Shown here piece by piece: positions 1-5,320 of a stretch of 6,278 bases of DNA. The notes beneath the pieces were generated by a model that saw only the letters and a list, made by a program, of their open reading frames with translations, did not search any database and was not told the origin of the DNA. The translations under genes and the position numbers were made by a program. Position 1 is the stretch's first letter; each line of letters opens with the position of its first letter. Source of the stretch: JAOUEE01 sp051011595 (GTDB taxonomy: Bacteria > Actinomycetota > Acidimicrobiia > Acidimicrobiales > SHLQ01); NCBI GenBank assembly GCA_051011595.1, contig JBPCTQ010000341.1, positions 1 to 6,278 on the forward strand. The letters run 5' to 3'.

Positions 1-923
1 GCGCGGGGGCGGTCCGACAACAGTTCCTGCAAGGTCGACGCCAACGCCTCGGCGTCGTCGGCAGGCACCGAGAGGGTGGCACTCGGGTCGAGATAGTCCG
101 CGATTCCCGGTGTTTCGGTGACGATCACCGGCCGCCCCATGGCTCGAGCTTCGGTGATGGCTGTTGCGCCGGCGGCCCACTGCAGGTTGGCCTCGAGGGG
201 CACGACCACAGCCGCGGCCGACGCCAACAATGCCCGTAGCTCGGTGGCCGGTTGCCACTGGGAGAACATCACATTGGCTGGTGGGGTGAGCTCCTCGCCC
301 GCTGCGGGGGACTTGGCCCAAGGACTGTTCGACACCACGATCGCCCGGGCTTCGGGTGTGGCCCGCATGGCCCGCATCAGGGTGCGGTAGTCGCGATGCT
401 CGCGCCCGATCGCCACCACCAGACCTGCGTCCACCGGCGCCTGCGGGTCGGGAGTGTAGAACCGGGCATCGGCCGGCAAGGTGAGCGTGTGGACCCGGCC
501 CGGATCGATGCCGATCTTGCCGGTCAGGTGATCGCTGAGCAGGGAGGAGAAGACGACAATGTGTTCGAACCAATCCAGCCATCGGGTTCGATCATGGAGC
601 CGGGTCTTGAAATCGGTGATGAGGTTGTGAGCGACCATGATGTGCGGGCGCCGGCGTCGCCGGTTGAGGAGTTCGAGGGGGAAGGCCACCTGCTCGGCCA
701 TCGACACGAAGACGTCGGCGTTTGGTTGGCGCCAGGCCCACCACGCCGCTCGCATCTTGAAGCCGGCCCGTTGTTCGATCTGCCGGGAGAAGTACCGGTC
801 GGGGAACGGTGGTGGATAGGGGGCGTCCAGCCGGGTGGCAACGGCCTCCCCCCAGTACTCGGGTGCGTCGATGCCGGGCTGGCGCGCCTCGGTCGGGTGG
901 ACCGCCACGATTGCTTTGGTCAT
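1..923 (-). CDS. GT4-like glycosyltransferase, 3' end cut by window edge
   Basis: This frame is open for 307 codons and runs off the left edge. The C-terminal half reads as a GT-B nucleotide-sugar glycosyltransferase. It has a Rossmann-like stretch GLVVAIGREHRDYRTL (residues 167-182), then VVVPLEAN (239-246), then GATAITEARAMGRPVIVTE (252-270) and TPGIADYL (271-278). The last two match the donor-binding end of GT4 enzymes, with E258 as the usual conserved acidic residue. The usual second acidic residue eight positions upstream is replaced by A250. The N-terminal half is less typical and contains a basic run (RRRRR, 88-92). ATG 921-923 is the only ATG/GTG/TTG start after the in-frame stop at 1002-1004; its ribosome-binding site is weak. 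It would transfer a sugar in the cytoplasm to a glycan, lipid or small molecule; donor and acceptor cannot be told. It lies 178 bases from azlD with a repeat between, so it probably has its own promoter. Confidence 0.82.
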   Translation of the reverse strand, partial: MTKAIVAVHPTEARQPGIDAPEYWGEAVATRLDAPYPPPFPDRYFSRQIEQRAGFKMRAAWWAWRQPNADVFVSMAEQVAFPLELLNRRRRRPHIMVAHNLITDFKTRLHDRTRWLDWFEHIVVFSSLLSDHLTGKIGIDPGRVHTLTLPADARFYTPDPQAPVDAGLVVAIGREHRDYRTLMRAMRATPEARAIVVSNSPWAKSPAAGEELTPPANVMFSQWQPATELRALLASAAAVVVPLEANLQWAAGATAITEARAMGRPVIVTETPGIADYLDPSATLSVPADDAEALASTLQELLSDRPR

Positions 924-1054
924 GCCCTGCCCGAACTGATCACGGAGGGAGCTGCGTCCGACCCCGGGGGTGGTGTTCCAGGCATTGGCGTCGATGCTCC
1001 ATCAGCCGGGGTTCGGGTGACAACACCGACCGGTGGACCGTTTTGGCGTCCCTG

Positions 1055-1093
1055 GTGCTGCTCTGGGCCGCACAAGTGACGCAATTTGGGTCA
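1055..1093 (+). repeat. 39-bp direct repeat, copy 1 (downstream of azlD)
   Basis: This copy matches 2131-2169 at 38 of 39 positions; the one difference is C1071 against T2147. It begins GTGCTGCTCTGGGCCG and ends GTGACGCAATTTGGGTCA. The final 17 bases form a near-perfect palindrome of the form TGACsCAAwTTGsGTCA. The flank also carries a partial inverted arm: 1036-1050 pairs with 1078-1092 at 10 of 15 positions (GACC/GGTC outside, GCGTC/GACGC inside). The repeat ends 8 bases beyond the azlD stop and lies wholly in the gap between azlD and the glycosyltransferase. It may be a small palindromic dispersed element or a regulator binding site. The identity is far too high for chance, but its role is unknown. 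Confidence 0.9.
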
Positions 1094-1101
1094 GGGGCCG
1101 C

Positions 1102-1413
1102 TCAGAGCAGGGCGGAGAAGGCCCAGAACACGGGCATTCCCACGCCCAGCGCATGGAGCACGTTGCCGGTGCGCTGCACGGCAACGAACCCGGCGACGAT
1201 GGCGGCCAACTCCGGCGCCGGGCCGGTATCGACCTCGCCGGCTTGGGTGAACACGATGGTGGCCACCAGGGCGGCGACGGCCGCAGGGGCAACCAGACTC
1301 AACGTGGCTTCGGCCCGCGGCGGCAGCGGTTTGACGGTGACGAGGGCGAACATCGAGGCCCGAAGGGCGTAGGTGCCCAGGCCAATGGCGGCAATGACGA
1401 TCCAGGCGGTCAT
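1102..1413 (-). CDS. azlD: AzlD-family small subunit of branched-chain amino acid exporter
   Basis: This 103-residue, very hydrophobic protein has the AzlD length and pattern. Membrane segments lie at about residues 3-18, 38-56, 66-80 and 86-103. The first ends in the family-typical GLGTYALRAS (11-20), and the loop after it carries PLPPRAEATLS (29-39). AzlD partners AzlC (BrnE with BrnF in Corynebacterium) in a two-subunit inner-membrane exporter of branched-chain amino acids, and of methionine in some species. The ATG at 1411-1413 overlaps the azlC stop in an ATGA, with GGAG six bases upstream inside azlC, so the start is firm and translation is coupled to azlC. The family is clear; the exact substrate is inferred. 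Confidence 0.9.
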   Translation of the reverse strand: MTAWIVIAAIGLGTYALRASMFALVTVKPLPPRAEATLSLVAPAAVAALVATIVFTQAGEVDTGPAPELAAIVAGFVAVQRTGNVLHALGVGMPVFWAFSALL

Positions 1414-2180
1414 GAGGGGCTCCGTTCGCTGCGGCGGGCGGCTACCGATCCGGCGGTGACGCCCACCAGGGCGGCCACCAGCACGGCGGATGGATGCGGC
1501 AGGCCGGCGCCTGCGACGGCTACCAGCCCGGCGGCCGCGGCGGCGGCAGTTGCGGCCCGGCCCTTGATCGACTTGGCCAGCAGTCCGGCCAACGCCAGCG
1601 GAGCGGCCAGGTGCAGGCCCAGGGCTTCGGGTAGCCGAACTCCGGCCACCAGACCAACGGTCTGGGCCAACACCCAGCACGTCACCAGCACGCCGGCGGC
1701 ACCCACGTAGTAGGCCTGGCGAGATCTCCCGTCGAGGTCGCCTCGCTCGAAGCGGGGCGCGGTCACCAGGAACAACTGATCGATCAGTGGAACGGCCAGC
1801 AGAAGTCGTCGTGGCAGCGATTGGTCGCGGAACCACGGGGCGAGTGCGGCGCCGTACATCAGAATGCGAGCGTTCAAGACCAGGGCCGACACGATGATGA
1901 CCCACGGGGCGGCACCGGCGTCGAGCATCTGGACCGCAGTGAGCTGGGCCGAACCGGCAAGGATGAGTGGACCGCCGGCCCAGCCGGCCAGGGCCGGTAC
2001 GTCGGAGGCACCTACGGCGGCACCGATGGCCAATCCGAAGGGCGCCACCGATGCGGCCATCGGGGCGATGTCGCGGGCGCCTTCGGCCATCGCCCGAGCG
2101 ATAGCGGTGGGCTGCGAAATTGCGTTCGTAGTGCTGCTCTGGGCCGTACAAGTGACGCAATTTGGGTCAACGGCGGTCAT
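1410..2180 (-). CDS. azlC: AzlC-family large subunit of branched-chain amino acid exporter
   Basis: From ATG 2178-2180 this encodes 256 residues. AzlC hallmarks are ARDIAPMAASVAPFGLAIG (35-53), GGPLILAGSAQLTAVQ (69-84) and VLNARILMYGAALAPWF (101-117), followed by further hydrophobic segments at about 160-182, 188-203, 211-226 and 231-247. It is the larger membrane subunit of the AzlCD exporter. The start is uncertain. ATG 2178-2180 overlaps the PIG-L stop in an ATGA, which suggests coupling, but residues 5-17 are then encoded by the 39-bp repeat and are not AzlC-like. The alternative ATG at 2088-2090 (residue 31) leaves a family-like N-terminus beginning MAEGARD but has no clear ribosome-binding site. 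The gene overlaps azlD by ATGA at 1410-1413. Family assignment is firm; the first 30 residues are doubtful. Confidence 0.88.
   Translation of the reverse strand: MTAVDPNCVTCTAQSSTTNAISQPTAIARAMAEGARDIAPMAASVAPFGLAIGAAVGASDVPALAGWAGGPLILAGSAQLTAVQMLDAGAAPWVIIVSALVLNARILMYGAALAPWFRDQSLPRRLLLAVPLIDQLFLVTAPRFERGDLDGRSRQAYYVGAAGVLVTCWVLAQTVGLVAGVRLPEALGLHLAAPLALAGLLAKSIKGRAATAAAAAAGLVAVAGAGLPHPSAVLVAALVGVTAGSVAARRSERSPS
2131..2169 (+). repeat. 39-bp direct repeat, copy 2 (inside apparent azlC 5' end)
   Basis: This is the second copy of the element at 1055-1093, in the same orientation and 1076 bases away. It carries the same 17-bp quasi-palindrome at its right end. Here the left flank makes a better inverted arm: AAATTGCGT at 2117-2125 is the exact reverse complement of ACGCAATTT at 2155-2163. 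The whole 2112-2168 stretch could therefore form a hairpin with a loop of about 29 bases. The left arms of both copies keep GCGT at the same distance from the repeat, so the true element is probably about 58 bp. Read on the minus strand it is 13 whole codons, in frame with azlC (DPNCVTCTAQSST), and begins 8 bases inside the shared ATGA. Confidence 0.9.
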
Positions 2181-2983
2181 GCTGCGGCCGCCACCGTCGG
2201 CGCCAGTCGGTGCTGGGGTAGCGGACAGCTGGCCATCTCGGTGGCGGTCGGTCGCCGGAACGACTCCGCCCGCCACCAGGTGCGGTAGGTGGCCTCACCC
2301 ATGAACTCGGCCAGCCCGGTGGTCTGGCTGGCATGGGCGGCCAGGGCCCGACGTTTGCGGTCGAGCTCGGCGTCGGACAGGGCCAGCTCGCTCACGAGGT
2401 CGGTGCCCGGGATCGAGAAGGGCCCGTCGAGACCGAACTCGTCGAAGGCACCCATCTCGGCGTGCAGGTCGGCGTGTCGAGCCACGAACTCGTCGGTCAT
2501 GGTGGCGTAGCGCAGGTCACCGGCGCCGGTGCGGCGCCACGCTTCGGTGGTCCAGCGAGACACAGCCCGATGGTCGGGGTGGCCGGTGATGCCGTCGGGC
2601 CCGAAGGTGATGACCACGTCAGGACGAACCTCGGTGATCACCGTCTCGATGGCAGCCACGGCCAGGCCGTCGGGGACCAGGTCGCAGTCGCCGTCGCCGT
2701 AGCCCAGGAAGCGGACGTCGTCGACGCCCAGTTCGCTCAGGCTGGACCGCAGCTCCTGGTCACGAAATGCGGCGAAAGCGGAGGTCGCGAAGCGGGGATC
2801 CTCGGCGTCGGTGCCCTTTTCCCCTCGAGTGGCCGTGACCACCGTCACCGAGTGGCCGGCATCGGCCATACGGGCCATCAGCCCGGCCGAAAGATAGGCC
2901 TCGTCGTCGGGATGAGCCCACACGCCGAGCAGTCGTTTGGGCAGGTTCTCGGGGGTGGATCCGGGGGTGGATCGGCGGTACAT
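2177..2983 (-). CDS. PIG-L/LmbE-family zinc-dependent N-deacetylase
   Basis: This 268-residue protein has the complete PIG-L signature. AHPDDE at residues 23-28 supplies the first zinc ligands (H24, D27) and catalytic acid/base D26. GHPDH at 134-138 supplies the third ligand region, and HASQT at 217-221 and ESF at 240-242 are C-terminal active-site motifs seen in Mca/MshB-like members. The family removes acyl groups from amino sugars or cleaves amides, for example MshB and Mca in mycothiol metabolism. The Mca-like layout makes a thiol-conjugate or GlcNAc-type substrate possible, but this is not proven. The start is firm: a perfect AGGAGG lies seven bases before the ATG. The gene is first in a likely operon with azlC, meeting it in an ATGA. 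The alanine-rich tail after about residue 250 looks non-conserved. Confidence 0.88.
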   Translation of the reverse strand: MYRRSTPGSTPENLPKRLLGVWAHPDDEAYLSAGLMARMADAGHSVTVVTATRGEKGTDAEDPRFATSAFAAFRDQELRSSLSELGVDDVRFLGYGDGDCDLVPDGLAVAAIETVITEVRPDVVITFGPDGITGHPDHRAVSRWTTEAWRRTGAGDLRYATMTDEFVARHADLHAEMGAFDEFGLDGPFSIPGTDLVSELALSDAELDRKRRALAAHASQTTGLAEFMGEATYRTWWRAESFRRPTATEMASCPLPQHRLAPTVAAAA

Positions 2984-2990
2984 GGTGGTT

Positions 2991-2996
2991 CCTCCT
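2991..2996 (-). promoter_or_regulatory. Ribosome-binding site of the PIG-L deacetylase gene
   Basis: On the minus strand this reads AGGAGG, a perfect Shine-Dalgarno match, separated by seven bases (AACCACC) from the ATG at 2981-2983. It fixes the deacetylase start and shows that this gene heads the minus-strand operon. Confidence 0.85.
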
Positions 2997-3040
2997 GGGT
3001 GCGTTCGGTGTCTGTCGCCACCGTATGAATTCGCCCCTTT

Positions 3041-3140
3041 GCAGTCTTGGAGAGGTGGGGGAGACTGCCTGGAGAGTTTCTTCAGAAGCTCACCAGGTGT
3101 TCTCCAAGCCTTGGGAGGTGTGGTCCCGCATCATCGGGAC
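3041..3140 (+). promoter_or_regulatory. Candidate structured 5' leader (pseudoknot plus hairpins) of the flavoprotein-methyltransferase operon
   Basis: Read as plus-strand RNA, this stretch holds several stems. P1 pairs GCAGTCT 3041-3047 with AGACTGC 3062-3068. P2 pairs CTGG 3069-3072 with CCAG 3093-3096, then, across an A-A mismatch, GAGTTTC 3074-3080 with GAAGCTC 3085-3091, closed by a TTCA loop. The P1 loop bases TGGAGA 3048-3053 are complementary to TCTCCA 3101-3106, giving a possible pseudoknot. A last hairpin pairs GTCCCG 3123-3128 with CGGGAC 3135-3140. The U-G pair 3077/3088 would be an A-C mismatch on the other strand, favouring plus-strand RNA. I do not recognise a known riboswitch class. 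It could instead be DNA operators between divergent operons. No convincing sigma-70 promoter was found; TATGAA at 3024-3029 is a weak -10 candidate. Confidence 0.45.
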
Positions 3141-3165
3141 ATGTTCACGAACGAACCCACCCACC

Positions 3166-3170
3166 AGGAG
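3166..3170 (+). promoter_or_regulatory. Ribosome-binding site of the FAD oxidoreductase gene
   Basis: AGGAG lies six bases before the ATG at 3177-3179. It selects this start over the in-frame ATG at 3141-3143, which has no comparable site and sits directly after the 3123-3140 hairpin. Confidence 0.8.
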
Positions 3171-3176
3171 ACAGAG

Positions 3177-4370
3177 ATGCCTGCCATCGACACCACCACG
3201 ACCGTGCTCGACGACCACTACGACGTTGTTGTCGTCGGCGCTCGGGCCGCCGGAGCCGCCACCGCCATGCAGCTGGCCCGAGCCGGCGTGAGGGTGGCCG
3301 CCATCGACAAGGCCACCTACGGCAGCGACACCCTCTCCACCCACTCCATCGCGCTGGCCGGCGTGTTGCTGCTCAGCCGGTGGGGTGTACTCGACACCAT
3401 CCGCCAGGCCGGCACTCCCGTCGGTGATCGGGTCGTGTTCCACTACGGCGACGACACCGTCGGCATCGACATCCCCACCCGGGGCGATGTCGATGGGCTC
3501 TACGCCCCCCGCCGCACCTTGCTCGACCGAGCCCTGGTCGATGCGGCCATCGAGGCCGGCGCCACCGTCCGCCACGGCACCGCAGTGCGAGGCCTGGTCA
3601 AGAACCGGGGACGGGTCACCGGTGTCGAGATCGACGATCACGGCACGCCGCGCACCATCACGGCCGGATTCGTGGTCGGGGCCGACGGCATGAACTCCCG
3701 GGTGGCCCGCACCGTGGGCGCCACCACGCTGCGCGAGGAACGAGCCGGTAGCAGCGTCATCTACGCCTACTTCTCCGGTGTTGCCGACCCGAAGGTGGTC
3801 GAGAACGACATCCGCCCCGGTCAAGCGGCCGGCATCATCCCCACCAACAACAACGAAGCCTGTGTCTGGATCGCCGGACCAGGGGCCGACTTCCGCAGCC
3901 AGGTGGCCGACGGGGTCGAGACCGCGTTCGACCGGGCGGTCGACCGTTCCCCGGTGCTGCGCCAGCGGCTGGCCGGCGCCACCGCCGAGTCGCGGTTCCG
4001 GAGCTTCCCCGGCCAACCCGGTTTCCTGCGCCAGGCGTGGGGTTCGGGCTGGGCACTGGTCGGCGACAGCGCCTACTTCAAGGATCCGGTCAGCGCCCAC
4101 GGCATCACCGATGCCCTCATCGGCGCCGAGCTGTTGACCGACGCCCTCGTCGAGGCACTCAACGGCACCCACGACGCCGCTGCCCTGGCTCGCTACCAGC
4201 AACAACGCGACGAGTTGGCCGCACCCATGATCCCGGCGGTGGCCACCATTGCTTCCTACGACTGGGACCCGGCCGGCGTCGCCGGGGCCTACCGAGACAT
4301 GAGCCGCGCGATGCGCCACGAGTGGGATGTGCTCGAAGCCCGCTTCGCCGCCACCGCCCTGGCCGCCTGA
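3177..4370 (+). CDS. FAD-dependent oxidoreductase/monooxygenase (PHBH/geranylgeranyl reductase-like fold)
   Basis: This 397-residue cytoplasmic flavoprotein has three classic FAD motifs. The N-terminal Rossmann motif YDVVVVGARAAGAATA (15-30) follows the GxRxxG variant of GxGxxG. VVGADGMNSRVAR (167-179) is the DG motif. GWALVGDSAYFKDPVSAHGI (291-310) is the GD motif that binds the FAD ribityl chain. Length and order fit group A flavin monooxygenases and related halogenases or prenyl reductases. These use NAD(P)H to reduce FAD, then hydroxylate, epoxidise or reduce an organic substrate. No membrane segment or separate NADPH Rossmann domain is seen. The start at ATG 3177 has AGGAG six bases upstream. 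The gene stops 31 bases before the methyltransferase start with no terminator between, so the two are probably one transcript. The substrate cannot be assigned. Confidence 0.87.
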   Translation: MPAIDTTTTVLDDHYDVVVVGARAAGAATAMQLARAGVRVAAIDKATYGSDTLSTHSIALAGVLLLSRWGVLDTIRQAGTPVGDRVVFHYGDDTVGIDIPTRGDVDGLYAPRRTLLDRALVDAAIEAGATVRHGTAVRGLVKNRGRVTGVEIDDHGTPRTITAGFVVGADGMNSRVARTVGATTLREERAGSSVIYAYFSGVADPKVVENDIRPGQAAGIIPTNNNEACVWIAGPGADFRSQVADGVETAFDRAVDRSPVLRQRLAGATAESRFRSFPGQPGFLRQAWGSGWALVGDSAYFKDPVSAHGITDALIGAELLTDALVEALNGTHDAAALARYQQQRDELAAPMIPAVATIASYDWDPAGVAGAYRDMSRAMRHEWDVLEARFAATALAA

Positions 4371-4401
4371 ACCATTCACCACAGAACCCACGGAGACACC
4401 C

Positions 4402-5223
4402 ATGAGCACCGAGACCAAGACCCATTTCGACAAGACCGGCGAGGCCGACGAGGCCGCCCAGCTGGCGGTCGACATCGACGAGCTGCGATCGGAGGTGCAG
4501 GCCAAGTACCGCGAAGTGGCGGTGGATCCCGATCAGCAGTTCCACTTCCACACCGGGCGCTACATCGCCGAGCGGTGCCAGTACGACACCGACGTTCTCG
4601 ATCGGTTGCCCATCTCCGCCGTCGAGGCCTTCGCCGGCGTGGCCAACCCGTTCGCCCTGCGCCCCCTCGAAGCGGGTGAGCGAGTCGTCGATGTGGGCTC
4701 GGGCGCCGGTTTCGACAGCTTCGTGGCGGCCGACGCGGTGGGCCCCACGGGCCAGGTGGTCGGTGTCGACATGACCCCGGAGATGCTGGCCCGGTCGCGT
4801 GCCGTGGCCGCCGACATGGGAGTCGACCACCTCGAGTTCTGTGAGGGCTTCGCCGAAGAACTGCCGGTGGAGGACGGCTGGGCCGATGTGGTCATCTCCA
4901 ACGGCGTGATCAACCTGTCGCCCGACAAGAAGCAGACGTTCAACGAGATCTGGCGGGTGCTGCGAGCGGGCGGCGTCGTGCAGTTCGCCGACATCGCCAA
5001 CGGGCGGCCGGTGCCCGAGGAGGCCATGCGCCACATCGATCTCTGGACCGATTGAATTGCCGGTGGCCTGCCGTGTGCAGGCTGGAAGCAGATGCTGGAA
5101 GAGGTCGGTTTCGTCGACGTCGAGATCGGCGCCAAAGTCGACACCTTCGAAGGGGCCAGTGGTGAGGAGAAGGCTCGTACCTACGACGTGCACGGGTACT
5201 CGTTCCTGGCCCGCAAGCCGTGA
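4402..5223 (+). CDS. ArsM-like SAM-dependent methyltransferase, candidate selenoprotein (Sec218 from in-frame TGA)
   Basis: The reading frame gives 273 residues if TGA 5053-5055 is read as selenocysteine, or 217 if it stops there. The SAM motif I is VVDVGSGAGFDSF (95-107), followed by VVGVDMTPEML (119-129), VVISNGVINLSPDK (163-176) and WRVLRAGGVVQFADI (184-198). These match the arsenite methyltransferase (ArsM)-like group. After DLWTD-U the frame continues IAGGLPCAGWKQMLEEVGFV, then a C-terminal strand region ending YSFLARKP. That is the normal end of this family, so the 217-residue form would lack its last part. Sec218 sits where ArsM-like proteins have the Cys of the C-x-A/G-G-A/L region. 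The ArsM cysteine in SNC is Gly168 here and the N-terminal cysteine pair is absent, so arsenite may not be the substrate. Other cysteines are C59, C147 and C225. GGAG lies six bases before ATG 4402. Confidence 0.87.
5053..5055 (+). other. In-frame TGA, probable selenocysteine codon (Sec218)
   Basis: This TGA is codon 218 of the methyltransferase. The upstream part ends in HIDLWTD and the same frame resumes with IAGGLPC, without a shift and without a new start codon or ribosome-binding site nearby. The residue position corresponds to a conserved, functional cysteine in ArsM-type enzymes, the usual situation for Sec/Cys exchange. A SECIS-like hairpin follows at once. A TGC/TGT-to-TGA mutation, a base-call error or a true stop are the alternatives. 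Confidence 0.83.
5057..5091 (+). promoter_or_regulatory. Bacterial SECIS-like hairpin after the TGA
   Basis: The RNA directly after the TGA folds into one hairpin. A lower stem pairs TTGC 5057-5060 with GCAG 5088-5091 (one U-G pair). A 3x3 internal loop follows (CGG/GAA). The upper stem pairs TGGCCTGC 5064-5071 with GCAGGCTG 5077-5084; its top six pairs are perfect Watson-Crick and its lowest two are wobbles. The apical loop is CGTGT (5072-5076), with a G in the first two positions and U residues. Sixteen bases separate the TGA from the loop, close to the 18 in E. coli fdhF by my count. These features fit known bacterial SECIS elements, which bind SelB and lie in the coding sequence just after the UGA. 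Confidence 0.72.
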
Positions 5224-5226
5224 CGC

Positions 5227-5262
5227 CGGTCGGGGGTCGGCTCCAGGTCCGACCCCCGATCG
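5227..5262 (+). terminator. Strong GC-rich hairpin terminator after the methyltransferase
   Basis: TCGGGGGTCGG (5230-5240) is the exact reverse complement of CCGACCCCCGA (5249-5259), with an 8-base loop. A G-U pair and two more pairs extend the stem to 14. It begins three bases after the distal stop codon at 5221-5223, which supports that stop, not the internal TGA, as the real end of the gene. There is no T-run after it, as is common for actinobacterial terminators. Confidence 0.8.
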
Positions 5263-5265
5263 TGC

Positions 5266-5320
5266 GACACTCGTCGGCGTGACCCGCCCGCGACCAGTGC
5301 CGACCGGGGCGACGGCATGA
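5266..5320 (+). promoter_or_regulatory. Possible leaderless promoter and 13-codon upstream ORF before the LLM oxidoreductase
   Basis: GTG at 5279-5281 opens a 13-residue frame (MTRPRPVPTGATA) that stops at TGA 5318-5320. This stop overlaps the oxidoreductase ATG at 5317 in an ATGA. GACACT at 5266-5271 sits seven bases before the GTG, the spacing expected for a -10 element of a leaderless transcript. No -35 element is evident. The alternative is that this is plain intergenic sequence. Confidence 0.28.

Noticed and set aside
252..1079. 275-codon open frame on the plus strand
   Set aside because: Lies opposite the glycosyltransferase, whose minus-strand motifs are clear; no family resemblance in the plus frame.
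1102..2160. 352-codon minus-strand frame running through both azl genes
   Set aside because: Only its last 103 codons are the real azlD; the upstream arginine-rich part is azlC read in the wrong frame.
1055..2169. Insertion sequence or composite transposon made of the two repeats and azlCD
   Set aside because: No transposase or integrase, direct rather than inverted terminal copies, and no target-site duplication that I can see.
3141..3179. ATG 3141 as start of the FAD oxidoreductase
   Set aside because: It is in frame, but has no good ribosome-binding site, abuts a hairpin and would add 12 residues not typical of the family; ATG 3177 has AGGAG at proper spacing.
3090..4505. 471-codon open frame on the minus strand opposite the FAD oxidoreductase
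   Set aside because: Glycine/valine-rich shadow without any family motif; the plus strand has clear FAD motifs and a good ribosome-binding site.
4402..5055. Methyltransferase as a truncated pseudogene or a normal 217-residue protein
   Set aside because: The frame continues without a shift, the downstream 55 residues are family-like, the TGA is at a Cys position, and a SECIS-like hairpin and a terminator after the distal stop fit readthrough. It remains the main alternative until selenocysteine machinery is found.
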